Of a stretch of 64,000 bases of DNA, positions 16,656 through 25,315 are shown piece by piece (position 1 is the first letter of the stretch; each line of letters opens with the position of its first letter). Under the pieces are notes generated by a model that was given only the letters and a program-made list of their open reading frames with translations, had not been told where the DNA came from and searched no databases. The position numbers and the translations under genes were made by a program. The DNA comes from CAWJMD01 sp963843835 (GTDB lineage Bacteria; Actinomycetota; Actinomycetes; Actinomycetales; CAWJMD01), in assembly GCA_963843835.1 (NCBI GenBank), contig CAWJMD010000003.1:124001-188000 (forward strand). Reading direction: 5' to 3'.

Positions 16656-16928
16656 TCAGTGGTCGCGCAGCGCCTCGATCAGCTCGTCCTTCTTCATGGA
16701 CGACCGGCCCTCGACGCCGACGTCGGCCGCCTTCTTGCGCAGGTCGGCGACCGTCCACTCCTCGTAGCCGGGGCTCTTGCCGCCCTTGCGCCCCACGGCC
16801 GAGCGGGACGTGTTGTTCGCGGCGTTGGCGATGCGCGCCGACTTCTCCTTGCTGTTCCCCTCGTCCCGCAGCTCCTCGTACAGCTCCGGGTCCTTCACGC
16901 TGGGCCCGGGGCGACGCTTGGTGGCCAT
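16656..16928 (-). CDS. Small Rho-N/SAP-like domain protein
   Basis: A 90-residue basic protein. The start ATG at 16928 has a GGAGGGAGA ribosome binding site 7 nt upstream, which decides against the longer in-frame start at 16961. The N-terminal half (KRRPGPSVKDPELYEELRDE then GNSKEKSARIANAAN) is a DUF7218-like stretch common to actinobacterial proteins, and the C-terminal half (YEEWTVADLRKKAADVGVEG then SSMKKDELIEALRDH) is a Rho termination factor N-terminal/SAP-type helix-extended-loop-helix that binds nucleic acid. Probably a small nucleoid or RNA-binding protein. Confidence 0.8.
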   Translation of the reverse strand: MATKRRPGPSVKDPELYEELRDEGNSKEKSARIANAANNTSRSAVGRKGGKSPGYEEWTVADLRKKAADVGVEGRSSMKKDELIEALRDH

Positions 16929-17010
16929 CGCGGTCTCCCTCCGTCCGTGGAACACGTGCACACCGAGAATGCCGCGCAGGAGGCACTCCCGCCTCCCGAG
17001 AGGGGTCAGC

Positions 17011-18663
17011 TCACTCCCACTCGATCGTGCCCGGCGGCTTGCTCGTGACGTCGAGCACGACGCGGTTCACGCCGTCGACCTCGTTGGTGATCCGGGTCGA
17101 GATGCGGGCCAGCAGGTCGTGGGGCAGGCGCGACCAGTCGGCCGTCATCGCGTCGTCAGAGGAGACGGGACGCAGCACGACCGGGTGCCCGTACGTGCGG
17201 CCGTCGCCCTGCACGCCGACCGACCGGACGTCGGCCAGCAGCACCACCGGGCACTGCCAGATGTCACGGTCGGTGCCTGCCGCGGTCAGCTCCTCCCGCA
17301 CGATCGCGTCGGCGGACCGCAACGTCTCGAGGCGCTCAGCCGTCACCTCGCCGATGATGCGGATGCCCAGACCGGGGCCCGGGAACGGCTGGCGCCACAC
17401 GATCGCGTCGGGCAGGCCCAGCTCGGCGCCGACGGCACGCACCTCGTCCTTGAACAGGGCACGCAGCGGCTCGACGAGCTCGAACTCCAGGTCGTCGGGC
17501 AGACCACCCACGTTGTGGTGGCTCTTGATCGTCGCCGCACCCTCACCGCCGCCCGACTCGACGACGTCGGGGTAGAGCGTGCCCTGCACGAGGAAGCGCA
17601 CCTCGCCACCCTCGCCCGGCTCGGTCTCCGCCTCGGCGTGCCCCCTGGCCACCAGGTCGCGAGCGGCACCCTCGAACGACCGGATGAACTCCCGTCCGAT
17701 GGCCTTGCGCTTCTCCTCGGGGTCGGTCACTCCGGCGAGCGCGTCGAGGAACTGCTCCTGCGCGTCCACCACGACGAGGTCGACGCCGGTCGCCTCGACG
17801 TAGTCGCGCTCGACCTGCTCGGCCTCGCCCGCGCGCAGGAGGCCGTGGTCGACGAACACGCAGGTCAGCTGGTCGCCGACCGCCTCGTGGACCAGCGCGG
17901 CGGCGACCGCTGAGTCGACGCCGCCGGAGAGCCCGCAGATGACCCGGTCGTGGCCCACCTGGTCGCGGATGCGCTGCACCTGCTCGGCGATCACGTTGCC
18001 CGTCGTCCAGTCACGGTCCAGGCCGGCGCCGTGCCGCAGGAAGTGGTCGAGCACCTGCCGGCCGAAGGTCGAGTGCTTGACCTCGGGGTGCCACTGCACG
18101 CCGTAGAGCCTGCGCTCCTGGCTCTCGAACGCGGCGACGGGCGCACCGGGCGACGACGCGGTCACGGTGAACCCCTCGGGGGCGGCGTGCACGGCGTCGC
18201 CGTGGCTCATCCAGACGCTCTGGCTGCGCGGCTGGCCGTGCAGCAGGATGCTCTCGCACGGCTCGAGCTCCACCTGGGTGCCGCCGTACTCCCGCAGCCC
18301 GGTGCGGGCGACCTCGCCGCCGAGCGCCAGCGCCATCGCCTGGAACCCGTAGCAGATGCCGAGCACGGGGACGCCCGCCTCGAACAGCGCCGGGTCGATC
18401 GCGGGTGCGCCCTCCTCGTACACCGACGACGGGCCGCCAGACAGGATCACCGCGGCGGGCTGCCGGGCCAGCAGCTCGCTGACCGGCATCGACGACGAGA
18501 CGACCTCGGAGTAGGCGTCGGCCTCACGGACGCGGCGCGCGATCAGCTGCGCGTACTGGGCGCCGAAGTCGACCACGAGGACGGGCTTGTGGTCGGTGGT
18601 GCCGGTGGTCTCGACGGCGGACGGCGCCGCGGTGTCGGGCCTGGCGTCGAGGGTGTCGCTCAT
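17011..18663 (-). CDS. guaA: GMP synthase (glutamine-hydrolysing)
   Basis: Converts XMP to GMP with glutamine and ATP; cytosolic, last step of GMP synthesis. The class I glutamine amidotransferase domain carries GICYGFQAM (nucleophile Cys near residue 104) and WHPEVKHS (catalytic His/Glu near residue 193). The ATP-pyrophosphatase domain has the P-loop GLSGGVDSAVAAAL near residue 245, and the dimerisation domain ends VTSKPPGTIEWE, the universal C-terminus. At 550 residues it is slightly long because of a 25-residue N-terminal extension. A short GGAGGC/GCCTCC hairpin lies just downstream at 16979-16996. Confidence 0.98.
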   Translation of the reverse strand: MSDTLDARPDTAAPSAVETTGTTDHKPVLVVDFGAQYAQLIARRVREADAYSEVVSSSMPVSELLARQPAAVILSGGPSSVYEEGAPAIDPALFEAGVPVLGICYGFQAMALALGGEVARTGLREYGGTQVELEPCESILLHGQPRSQSVWMSHGDAVHAAPEGFTVTASSPGAPVAAFESQERRLYGVQWHPEVKHSTFGRQVLDHFLRHGAGLDRDWTTGNVIAEQVQRIRDQVGHDRVICGLSGGVDSAVAAALVHEAVGDQLTCVFVDHGLLRAGEAEQVERDYVEATGVDLVVVDAQEQFLDALAGVTDPEEKRKAIGREFIRSFEGAARDLVARGHAEAETEPGEGGEVRFLVQGTLYPDVVESGGGEGAATIKSHHNVGGLPDDLEFELVEPLRALFKDEVRAVGAELGLPDAIVWRQPFPGPGLGIRIIGEVTAERLETLRSADAIVREELTAAGTDRDIWQCPVVLLADVRSVGVQGDGRTYGHPVVLRPVSSDDAMTADWSRLPHDLLARISTRITNEVDGVNRVVLDVTSKPPGTIEWE

Positions 18664-18672
18664 GCGGAGAGG

Positions 18673-19053
18673 CTAGTGGGGGGCAGAGGCCTCGCCGCGC
18701 TCGGCCATCATCACCCGGACGTCCGCGGTGGTCCTGCGCTCCGCGAAGAAGGACAGCAGGGGCACGACCCCGGCCAGCACCAGAGTGACCAGCCGCCCGA
18801 AGCGCCAGCGCAGGCTCGACCACAGGTCGACGACGGTCACCAGGTACAGCACGTAGATCCACCCGTGGGTGATCGCGATCCAGTCACCCAGCACGGCCTC
18901 GCCGCCGTTCAGGCGAAGCACGTACTTCAGCACCATCTCGAGGCAGAGCAGCAGCAGGAAGCCACCCGTGACGAACGCCATCACGCGGTACCTGGTGAGC
19001 GCGGGGCCCAGGCGCCGGGGGGTGCGCGTCGGGGCGCTGGTGGTCTCGTTCAC
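18673..19053 (-). CDS. DUF3817 integral membrane protein
   Basis: A 126-residue membrane protein. After a short polar N-terminus it has RYRVMAFVTGGFLLLLCLEM (helix 1), AITHGWIYVLYLVTVVDLW (helix 2) and FGRLVTLVLAGVVPLLSFFA (helix 3), then a polar tail. HGWIYVLYL followed by the FVxER-like FFAERR is characteristic of DUF3817. The GTG start overlaps the SURF1 stop by 4 nt, and the gene ends 9 bp before guaA, so SURF1-DUF3817-guaA is probably one transcript. Function unknown; DUF3817 proteins are often found near respiratory and heme-related genes. Confidence 0.9.
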   Translation of the reverse strand: MNETTSAPTRTPRRLGPALTRYRVMAFVTGGFLLLLCLEMVLKYVLRLNGGEAVLGDWIAITHGWIYVLYLVTVVDLWSSLRWRFGRLVTLVLAGVVPLLSFFAERRTTADVRVMMAERGEASAPH

Positions 19054-19820
19054 TGGGGCACGCTCCGCGTGTGATCGGATTCGGTCTCGGTCTCGGCAAC
19101 GGCGGCCGCCCGGGCAGCCGCCAGGCGGTCGATGTGGTCGTCGCGGACCACCCGCCACCAGATGAACACGGCGAAGGCGGCGAACACCCACCACTGCACC
19201 GCGTAGGACAGGTTCTGCAGGGCCAGGCCACGGTCGCCGGTCTCGGGGACGGGCACGGCGGCAAGGCCGGCAGCGGGCTCGTCGGCGAGGAGGTAGGCGG
19301 CGTACACCGGAGCGCCCCAGTCGTTGAGCAGGTCGGCCGAGCTGAGCGACGTCAGCGCGTCCCCCGCGGGTGGGAGCCCCACCGGCGGCTCCGAGATCCG
19401 GAGCCTCCCGGTGACCTCGACCTCACCGGACGGAAGGTCGGACACCGGCGGCCGGGCCACCCCGTCGGCGTACCACCCGAGCACGACCGGCAGGCGCGCC
19501 CCGTCGACGACCAGCGGTGCGACGAGCCACTCGCCGGACCGACCGTCGAGCTCCCGGTCGGCCACCCTCACCGCGCGTTCGGGCTCGAGGCTTCCCGTCG
19601 CCCGAACCGTCACGGCCGCCGCCTCGGACGTCAGGCTCTCCTGCGGGCCCAACACGTCTGCCAGGGGGACGACCTCGGCCGCGGCGGCGTCGTCGGAGGG
19701 TGCCGCCTGGGACCGGGCCCGGTCGAGCTGCCAGCTGCCGAGCCACGCGCACAGCGACGCCAGCACGAGGGCCAGCGCCAGCAGCGCGAGCCAGCGCGGT
19801 CTCAGGGCGTTGCGCAGCAC
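19050..19820 (-). CDS. SURF1 family cytochrome oxidase assembly protein
   Basis: A 256-residue protein with the SURF1 layout: an N-terminal helix (WLALLALALVLASLCAWLGS, followed by the signature WQLDRARSQ), a large periplasmic-facing domain, and a C-terminal helix (LSYAVQWWVFAAFAVFIWWR). VLGWYADGVARPP corresponds to the conserved NRGW(V/I)-type segment and APVYAAYLLADEP to the downstream conserved block. SURF1 helps insert heme a into cytochrome c oxidase. Start GTG at 19820 follows GGAGAG. It is divergent from the ABC exporter operon. Confidence 0.9.
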   Translation of the reverse strand: MLRNALRPRWLALLALALVLASLCAWLGSWQLDRARSQAAPSDDAAAAEVVPLADVLGPQESLTSEAAAVTVRATGSLEPERAVRVADRELDGRSGEWLVAPLVVDGARLPVVLGWYADGVARPPVSDLPSGEVEVTGRLRISEPPVGLPPAGDALTSLSSADLLNDWGAPVYAAYLLADEPAAGLAAVPVPETGDRGLALQNLSYAVQWWVFAAFAVFIWWRVVRDDHIDRLAAARAAAVAETETESDHTRSVPQ

Positions 19821-19936
19821 CTCTCCACGGTAGACGCCGGTGTCGCGGGCCCGGTGCGTCGGCCCACCGCCCCACCACGGCGGACAGCCGAAATGCGCTT
19901 TATTCATGGGGCCTTCACGGCGTACCGTCGCCAGTC

Positions 19937-21739
19937 GTGTCCAGACGACCGCTCGCCCTCGACCTCCGCGTCCCCTGGACGCCGCGTGGCGAGCTCGTCG
20001 TACCCGACTTCGCCGGCCCCTGGCACTTCCTGGGATGGCAGGCACGTCAGCAGTGGCGCACTCTCCTGCTCGGCGCGGCCTTCGGCGTGGTGTGGATGCT
20101 GTGCCAGGCGCTCGTCCCCTACGCCCTCGGTCGCGCGATCGACGTGGCGGTCGCGGAGCGACCGGACGGCGACCTGCCTGTGGACGGCGCACCGCCGGCC
20201 ATGTGGCCGTGGGTCCTGCTGCTGCTGGGACTCGCTGCGACACAGGCCGTCTCGGGGACCTTCCGGCACCGCCAGGCGGTCTGGAACTGGGTACAGGCCG
20301 CGTTGGGCTCGTCGCGCGTCGTGGGACACCACGTCTCGCGCACCGGCGTGGCGATGCCACGCAGACTGGCTACTGGGGAGGTCGTGTCCACGGTCGCCTC
20401 CGACGCGATCCGCCTCGGGGACGTCTACGACGTGTCGGCGCGCTTCGCCGGCTCGGTCGTGGCGTACGTCGTCGTCACCGTCCTGCTGCTCCGCAGCTCG
20501 GTGACCCTCGGCCTCGTCGTCGCCGTCGGGGTCCCCGTGCTCGTGGCCCTGCTGGCGCTGGTGATCAGGCCGCTGCAGCGCGCCCAGGCGGCCCAGCGCG
20601 AGGCCTCCGGAGCCCTCACCACCCTCGGTGCCGACACCGTCGCCGGCCTGCGCGTCCTCCGCGGGGTGGGCGGCGAGCGGGTCTTCCTGCGCCGCTACAC
20701 CGAGAAGTCCCAGCACGTCCGCGAGGCGGGCGTCCGCGTCGCCGGCGTCCAGGCCGGCCTCGACGCGCTGCAGGTGCTCCTGCCGGGTGCCTTCATCGTG
20801 CTGGTGACGTGGCTCGGAGCCCGGGCTGCGGTGGGAGGCGGCATCACGGCCGGCGAGCTCGTCGCCTTCTACGCCTATGCCGCGTTCCTCGTCCTCCCGG
20901 TGCGCACAGCCACCGAGGTGCTGCAGAAGCTCACCCGGGGCCACGTGGCCGCGGTCCGGGTCCTGGGGGTGCTGGCGGTGCAGCCGGCCGTCAGCGACCC
21001 GTTGGTCACCGCCGCCTCACCCGGACCGCTGCCCAGCCTCGAGGACCCGGCGACGGGCATCCGGGTGGAGCCGGGCAGGCTCACGGCGCTCGTCAGCGCC
21101 CGGCCCGCGGACACGGCGGCGGCCGCGGAGCGGATGGCCCGCCTGACGGACCGGCCGACCGGTGGCGGTCGCGTGCCGTCCGCGCTGCTCGGCGGGGTGC
21201 CGGTCGACCGGCTGTCCGTCGCGGAGGTGCGCCGCCGGGTGGTCCTCGCCGACTCCGACCCCCGTCTGTTCACCGGGTGGCTCAGGAGCCAGCTGGACCC
21301 CACCGGTCGGCACGACGACGCGGGGCTGCTCGCCGCGCTGCACACCGCCGCCGCGCACGACGTGCTCGACGGTCTCCCGCGCGGCCTGGACGACGAGGTC
21401 GATGAGCGGGGCCGTTCCCTGTCCGGTGGCCAGCGGCAGCGGGTGGCCCTGGCGCGCGCGCTGCTCACCGACGCCGAGACGCTCGTGCTCGTCGAGCCGA
21501 CCAGCGCCGTCGACGCCCACACCGAGGCGGTCGTCGCCGACCGGCTGGTCGACGCCCGCGCCGGTCTGACGACGGTCGTCGTGACGTCCAGCCCGCTGCT
21601 GCTCGACCGCGCGGACGCCGTCGTCTTCCTCGACGCCTCCGGCGAGGCCACGAGCAGCACGCACCACGACCTCCTGCGCCGCGACGACGCCGTCGGTGCC
21701 GCCTACCGCCACACCGTGACCCGAGGGGAGGACGCATGA
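19937..21739 (+). CDS. ABC exporter half-transporter with degenerate nucleotide-binding site
   Basis: A 600-residue fused membrane/ATPase half-transporter from GTG 19937. Six membrane segments span residues 30-330 (for example LLLGAAFGVVWMLCQALVPY). In the ATPase domain the signature SLSGGQRQRVALARALL is intact, but the Walker A position reads TALVSARPADTAAAAERM with no GKS/T, the Walker B reads TLVLVEPTSAVD with Val in place of the metal Asp, and the H-loop reads VVTSSPLLL with no His. It can therefore only contribute a signature motif to an active site. It overlaps its partner gene by 4 nt; both together form one exporter of unknown substrate. Confidence 0.9.
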   Translation: MSRRPLALDLRVPWTPRGELVVPDFAGPWHFLGWQARQQWRTLLLGAAFGVVWMLCQALVPYALGRAIDVAVAERPDGDLPVDGAPPAMWPWVLLLLGLAATQAVSGTFRHRQAVWNWVQAALGSSRVVGHHVSRTGVAMPRRLATGEVVSTVASDAIRLGDVYDVSARFAGSVVAYVVVTVLLLRSSVTLGLVVAVGVPVLVALLALVIRPLQRAQAAQREASGALTTLGADTVAGLRVLRGVGGERVFLRRYTEKSQHVREAGVRVAGVQAGLDALQVLLPGAFIVLVTWLGARAAVGGGITAGELVAFYAYAAFLVLPVRTATEVLQKLTRGHVAAVRVLGVLAVQPAVSDPLVTAASPGPLPSLEDPATGIRVEPGRLTALVSARPADTAAAAERMARLTDRPTGGGRVPSALLGGVPVDRLSVAEVRRRVVLADSDPRLFTGWLRSQLDPTGRHDDAGLLAALHTAAAHDVLDGLPRGLDDEVDERGRSLSGGQRQRVALARALLTDAETLVLVEPTSAVDAHTEAVVADRLVDARAGLTTVVVTSSPLLLDRADAVVFLDASGEATSSTHHDLLRRDDAVGAAYRHTVTRGEDA

Positions 21740-23556
21740 CAGCCGGCACACCCGGGCACCGGCTGCCCGTAGCGGGGAGGGACGCCGTCCGCGCCCACAC
21801 GCTGCTGCTGCTCGGCCGCCACCGGTGGGGCCTGTCGTCGACGGTCGGCCTGTTCGCGCTCTCCGCACTCGCGGGCCTGGGCGGACCGTGGCTGCTGGGG
21901 CGGTTGGTGGACGAGATCGGCCAGGGCACCACCGTGCGCGCGGTCGACCGGATCGTCCTGGCCCTCGCGGCCTTCCTGGCCGCCGAGACCTTCTTCACCT
22001 GGACCGCCAAGAGATCGGCGATGGTCCTGGGCGAGGGGGTCTTCGCCGAGCTGCGGGAGAGCTTCATGACCGGGGTGACGGCCCTGCCGCTCTCGACCGT
22101 CGAGCGCGCGGGCACCGGCGACCTCGTGGCCCGGACGACGAACGACGTCGAGGCGATCTCGTGGTCGGTGCGCTTCGCGGTCCCCCGGATGCTGGTCGCG
22201 GCCGTCACGACGCTCCTGACGCTGGGGGGCGCGTTCGTTGTGGGTGGGCCCGTGGCCCTCGCGATGCTCGTCGGGGTGCCGCTGCTGTGGGTGTCGACGC
22301 GGTGGTACCTGAGCAAGGCCGGCCCGGGCTACCAGCGCGAGATGGCCGCCTACGCGCGGCTCAACGGCGCCATCACCGAGACCGTGGACGGTGGCCGCAC
22401 CGTCGACGCGCTCTCGCTCGGCCGGCACCGCCGCACGGTGGTCGACGACGTGCTGCGCTACTGCCTGGTCGCCGAGCGCTACACGCTGTCGCTGCGGACG
22501 CGCTGGTTCCCGGTGATCGACTTCACGTACCAGCTGCCGGCGGTGGCGGCCCTCGCATGGGGGGGCTTCCTGCTCGTGCACGGGTCGTCGCTGGGCCTCG
22601 ACGTCACGGTCGGCCAGGTGACAGCGGTGGCGCTGTACGGGGTACGGCTCGTGGAGCCCATGGCCGAGCTGGTCGAGTGGCTGGACGAGCTGCAGGTCGG
22701 CGCCGTGGCCCTGTCGCGCATGATCGGGATCGACGAGGTGCCGCCCGACCGCCACGAGCACGGCGAGGCACCTCGCGGGGACCGGGTCCGCGCCCACGAC
22801 GTGCGCTACGCCTACCGGCGCGGTCACGACGTGCTGCACGGCGTCGACCTCGACCTGCGGCCGGGCGAGCGGCTCGCCGTGGTCGGGCCCTCGGGCGCGG
22901 GCAAGTCGACGCTGGGCAAGCTGCTCGCCGGGATCCACCCGCCCACGGGCGGGGAGGTGACGGTGGGCGGCGTGCCCATCGTCGGGCTGCCGATGGAGCG
23001 GCTGCACCGTGAGGTGGCCCTGGTCACCCAGGAGCACCACGTCTTCGTCGGGACGGTCGCCGAGAACCTCGAGCTCGCGGCCCCGGAGGCCGACCAGCAC
23101 GAGCTCTCGCGGGCCCTGGACGCCGTGGACGCGCTCGGCTGGGTGCAGGCCCTGCCGGAGGGGCTGGCAACGGTCGTCGGGTCGGGTGGTCACCCGCTCA
23201 CGCCCGCGCAGGCCCAGCAGCTGGCACTGGCGCGGCTGGTGCTCGCCGACCCGCACACGCTGGTGCTCGACGAGGCCACGTCGCTGATGGACCCCCGGGC
23301 CGCACGCCACCTGGAGCGGTCACTGTCCGCCGTGCTCGGTGGCCGGACGGTGGTCGCGATCGCACACCGGCTGCAGACCGCCCACGACGCCGACCGGGTG
23401 GCTGTGGTGGAGGACGGCCGCATCGCCGAGATCGGGTCGCACGCGGAGCTCGTCGAGGCCGACGGGTCCTATGCCGCCCTGTGGCGGTCGTGGAGCGACG
23501 CGCCGGGACCGGCCGGCCACCAACGGCCCGTCGAGGATCTTTCGTCCCTTTCGTGA
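21736..23556 (+). CDS. ABC exporter half-transporter with intact Walker motifs and degenerate signature
   Basis: A 606-residue partner of the preceding protein. Membrane domain residues about 25-320, then an ATPase domain with an intact Walker A (GPSGAGKSTLGKLLAG), Q-loop (ALVTQEHHVFVGT), Walker B plus catalytic Glu (TLVLDEATSLMD) and H-loop (IAHRLQT). The signature motif, normally LSGGQ, reads PLTPAQAQQLALARL. So this half supplies the Walker motifs and the partner supplies the signature: one competent ATP site and one dead site per heterodimer. The ATG overlaps the upstream stop (ATGA), consistent with obligate co-translation. Confidence 0.92.
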   Translation: MTAGTPGHRLPVAGRDAVRAHTLLLLGRHRWGLSSTVGLFALSALAGLGGPWLLGRLVDEIGQGTTVRAVDRIVLALAAFLAAETFFTWTAKRSAMVLGEGVFAELRESFMTGVTALPLSTVERAGTGDLVARTTNDVEAISWSVRFAVPRMLVAAVTTLLTLGGAFVVGGPVALAMLVGVPLLWVSTRWYLSKAGPGYQREMAAYARLNGAITETVDGGRTVDALSLGRHRRTVVDDVLRYCLVAERYTLSLRTRWFPVIDFTYQLPAVAALAWGGFLLVHGSSLGLDVTVGQVTAVALYGVRLVEPMAELVEWLDELQVGAVALSRMIGIDEVPPDRHEHGEAPRGDRVRAHDVRYAYRRGHDVLHGVDLDLRPGERLAVVGPSGAGKSTLGKLLAGIHPPTGGEVTVGGVPIVGLPMERLHREVALVTQEHHVFVGTVAENLELAAPEADQHELSRALDAVDALGWVQALPEGLATVVGSGGHPLTPAQAQQLALARLVLADPHTLVLDEATSLMDPRAARHLERSLSAVLGGRTVVAIAHRLQTAHDADRVAVVEDGRIAEIGSHAELVEADGSYAALWRSWSDAPGPAGHQRPVEDLSSLS

Positions 23557-23716
23557 CCTCCACGCCGGTCGCTCGTTGACCAGGTGCTGACCCGCGGAGC
23601 CTGGCCGTCCACCCCCGGTGCCCGGCTCCGCGGGCCGGCCGCCCCGTTCGCGGGACGACGACCGCCTTGTCACGAGCGGGCCGGCGACGACGCCGGCCGC
23701 GATCACTGGAGGACGA

Positions 23717-25225
23717 ATGCCGAAGCGCACGTTTCCGACGATCTTCACCAGGCCACGGCGAGGCGGGAGAGCGGTCGCCAGCCTGGCGGTGGGCACCATC
23801 GCCGCAGCTGCGCTGACCGGTGCGGCCCTGCTGCCCAGCGCGAGCGCGGCGCCCCAGGCCCCCGTGCAGGACCACCTGGCGGCCGAGCTCGCCGGACTGA
23901 CCGGCTCGGCACAGACCCACGTGATGGTCCACGGCACCTCCATCGAGGCGGCGCGCTCCGCGGTCGAGGCGAGTGGCCTCCAGCTCGTCACCACCTTCGA
24001 CAAGATCGGCGTCGCCGTCGCCAAGGGCACCAAGGCGCAGATCGCGGCCGCCGGCAGCGAGCCGGGGGTCACCTACCTCGAGGGCAACACCCCGATCGAG
24101 TTCAGCCTCGCCACCTCCAACGAGGCCACCCGCGGCGCCGAGGCCGTGCGGACCCTCAACGGGGCGAACGGTTCCGACCTCGATGGAACCGGCGTCTCCG
24201 TCGCCGTGATCGACACGGGCATCGACCCGACCCACCCGTTCTTCCAGGAGGAGGACGGGTCGTCCGCGGTCGTCGCCAACCTCAAGTCGACCTGCCTCGA
24301 CGAGTCGACCACCAGCACCGACTGCGTCGTGGAGCTGCCGAACAACGTCGACACCGACACCATCTCCGGCGGCGGCCACGGCACCCACGTCTCCGGCATC
24401 GTCGCCGGCCGGCCCACCGCCATCTCGGACGGCACCACTGTCCAGGGCGCGGCCCCGGGTGCGAAGCTCGTGTCGATCTCGACCGGAGCCGTGCTGTTCA
24501 TCATCGGGGCCGACTCGGCCCTGAACTGGGTGCTGGAGAACCACGACGCCCCCTGCGGTGAGGGCGTCCCGGCGTCGACCTGCCCGCCCATCAAGGTCAC
24601 CAACAACTCGTACGGCCCCTCGAACGGCGGCGAGTTCGACCCGAGCTCCGCGACCGTCAAGCTGCAGCGGGCACTGGCCGCCGAGGGCGTGCTGACCGTC
24701 TGGGCCGCCGGCAACGACGGTGGCGACGGCTCGGAGAGCCTGACGAACCCACCCGGCCAGGACCCGACCGGCGGAGTGCTGTCGGTGGCCTCGTACTACG
24801 ACCAGGACACCGGCACCCGCGACGGGACCGTCAGCGACTACTCATCGCGCGGAGACCGGACCGACCCCAGCACCTGGCCCGACCTCTCGGCGCCCGGTGA
24901 GGACATCACGTCGTCGTGCCGCCCCTACCTGGTGATCTGCTCGACGGGCCTGCGCCCGGTGAACGGCCCCGGCCCGCTGGACGTCGCCACCTTCAACACC
25001 ATCAGCGGCACGTCGATGGCGGCACCCCACATCGCCGGCATCGTGGCCCAGATGGTGCAGGCGGCCCCGAGCGCCAGCCCCGCGGCGATCGAGTCCGCAC
25101 TGAAGGGCACCACGCACAAGTACACCGACGGCGCGCCGTACGCGGCCGGCGGATCGTCCTTCGACAAGGGCACCGGCCTGGTCGACGTCGTCGCGGCGGC
25201 GACGAGCCTCGGCGCGACGGGGTAG
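23717..25225 (+). CDS. Secreted S8 subtilisin-like serine protease
   Basis: A 502-residue exported protease started at ATG 23717, which has a TGGAGGACG ribosome binding site. Signal peptide ASLAVGTIAAAALTGAALLP is cleaved near ASA-AP. An inhibitor-I9-like propeptide (THVMVHGTSIEAARSAVEAS) precedes the catalytic domain. The triad is visible as VAVIDTGIDPTHP (Asp near residue 163), GGGHGTHVSGIVAG (His near 220) and ISGTSMAAPHIAG (Ser near 431), with the oxyanion Asn in NNSYGPS. There is no C-terminal anchor, so it is probably released. A strong terminator follows at 25263. Confidence 0.95.
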   Translation: MPKRTFPTIFTRPRRGGRAVASLAVGTIAAAALTGAALLPSASAAPQAPVQDHLAAELAGLTGSAQTHVMVHGTSIEAARSAVEASGLQLVTTFDKIGVAVAKGTKAQIAAAGSEPGVTYLEGNTPIEFSLATSNEATRGAEAVRTLNGANGSDLDGTGVSVAVIDTGIDPTHPFFQEEDGSSAVVANLKSTCLDESTTSTDCVVELPNNVDTDTISGGGHGTHVSGIVAGRPTAISDGTTVQGAAPGAKLVSISTGAVLFIIGADSALNWVLENHDAPCGEGVPASTCPPIKVTNNSYGPSNGGEFDPSSATVKLQRALAAEGVLTVWAAGNDGGDGSESLTNPPGQDPTGGVLSVASYYDQDTGTRDGTVSDYSSRGDRTDPSTWPDLSAPGEDITSSCRPYLVICSTGLRPVNGPGPLDVATFNTISGTSMAAPHIAGIVAQMVQAAPSASPAAIESALKGTTHKYTDGAPYAAGGSSFDKGTGLVDVVAAATSLGATG

Positions 25226-25262
25226 CGCGCGCCGACCACGAACCCCTGGGGAGGGGAGGCCG

Positions 25263-25294
25263 AGGGGGCCGCGACGGTGACGTCGCGGCCCCCT
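25263..25294. terminator. Bidirectional hairpin terminator after S8 protease
   Basis: Perfect 13-bp stem AGGGGGCCGCGAC paired with 25282-25294 around a GGTGAC loop, followed by TTGATCG. It lies between the convergent protease and glycosidase-like genes and can serve both. Confidence 0.8.
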
Positions 25295-25315
25295 TGATCG
25301 TCCCTGCGGACGTTC

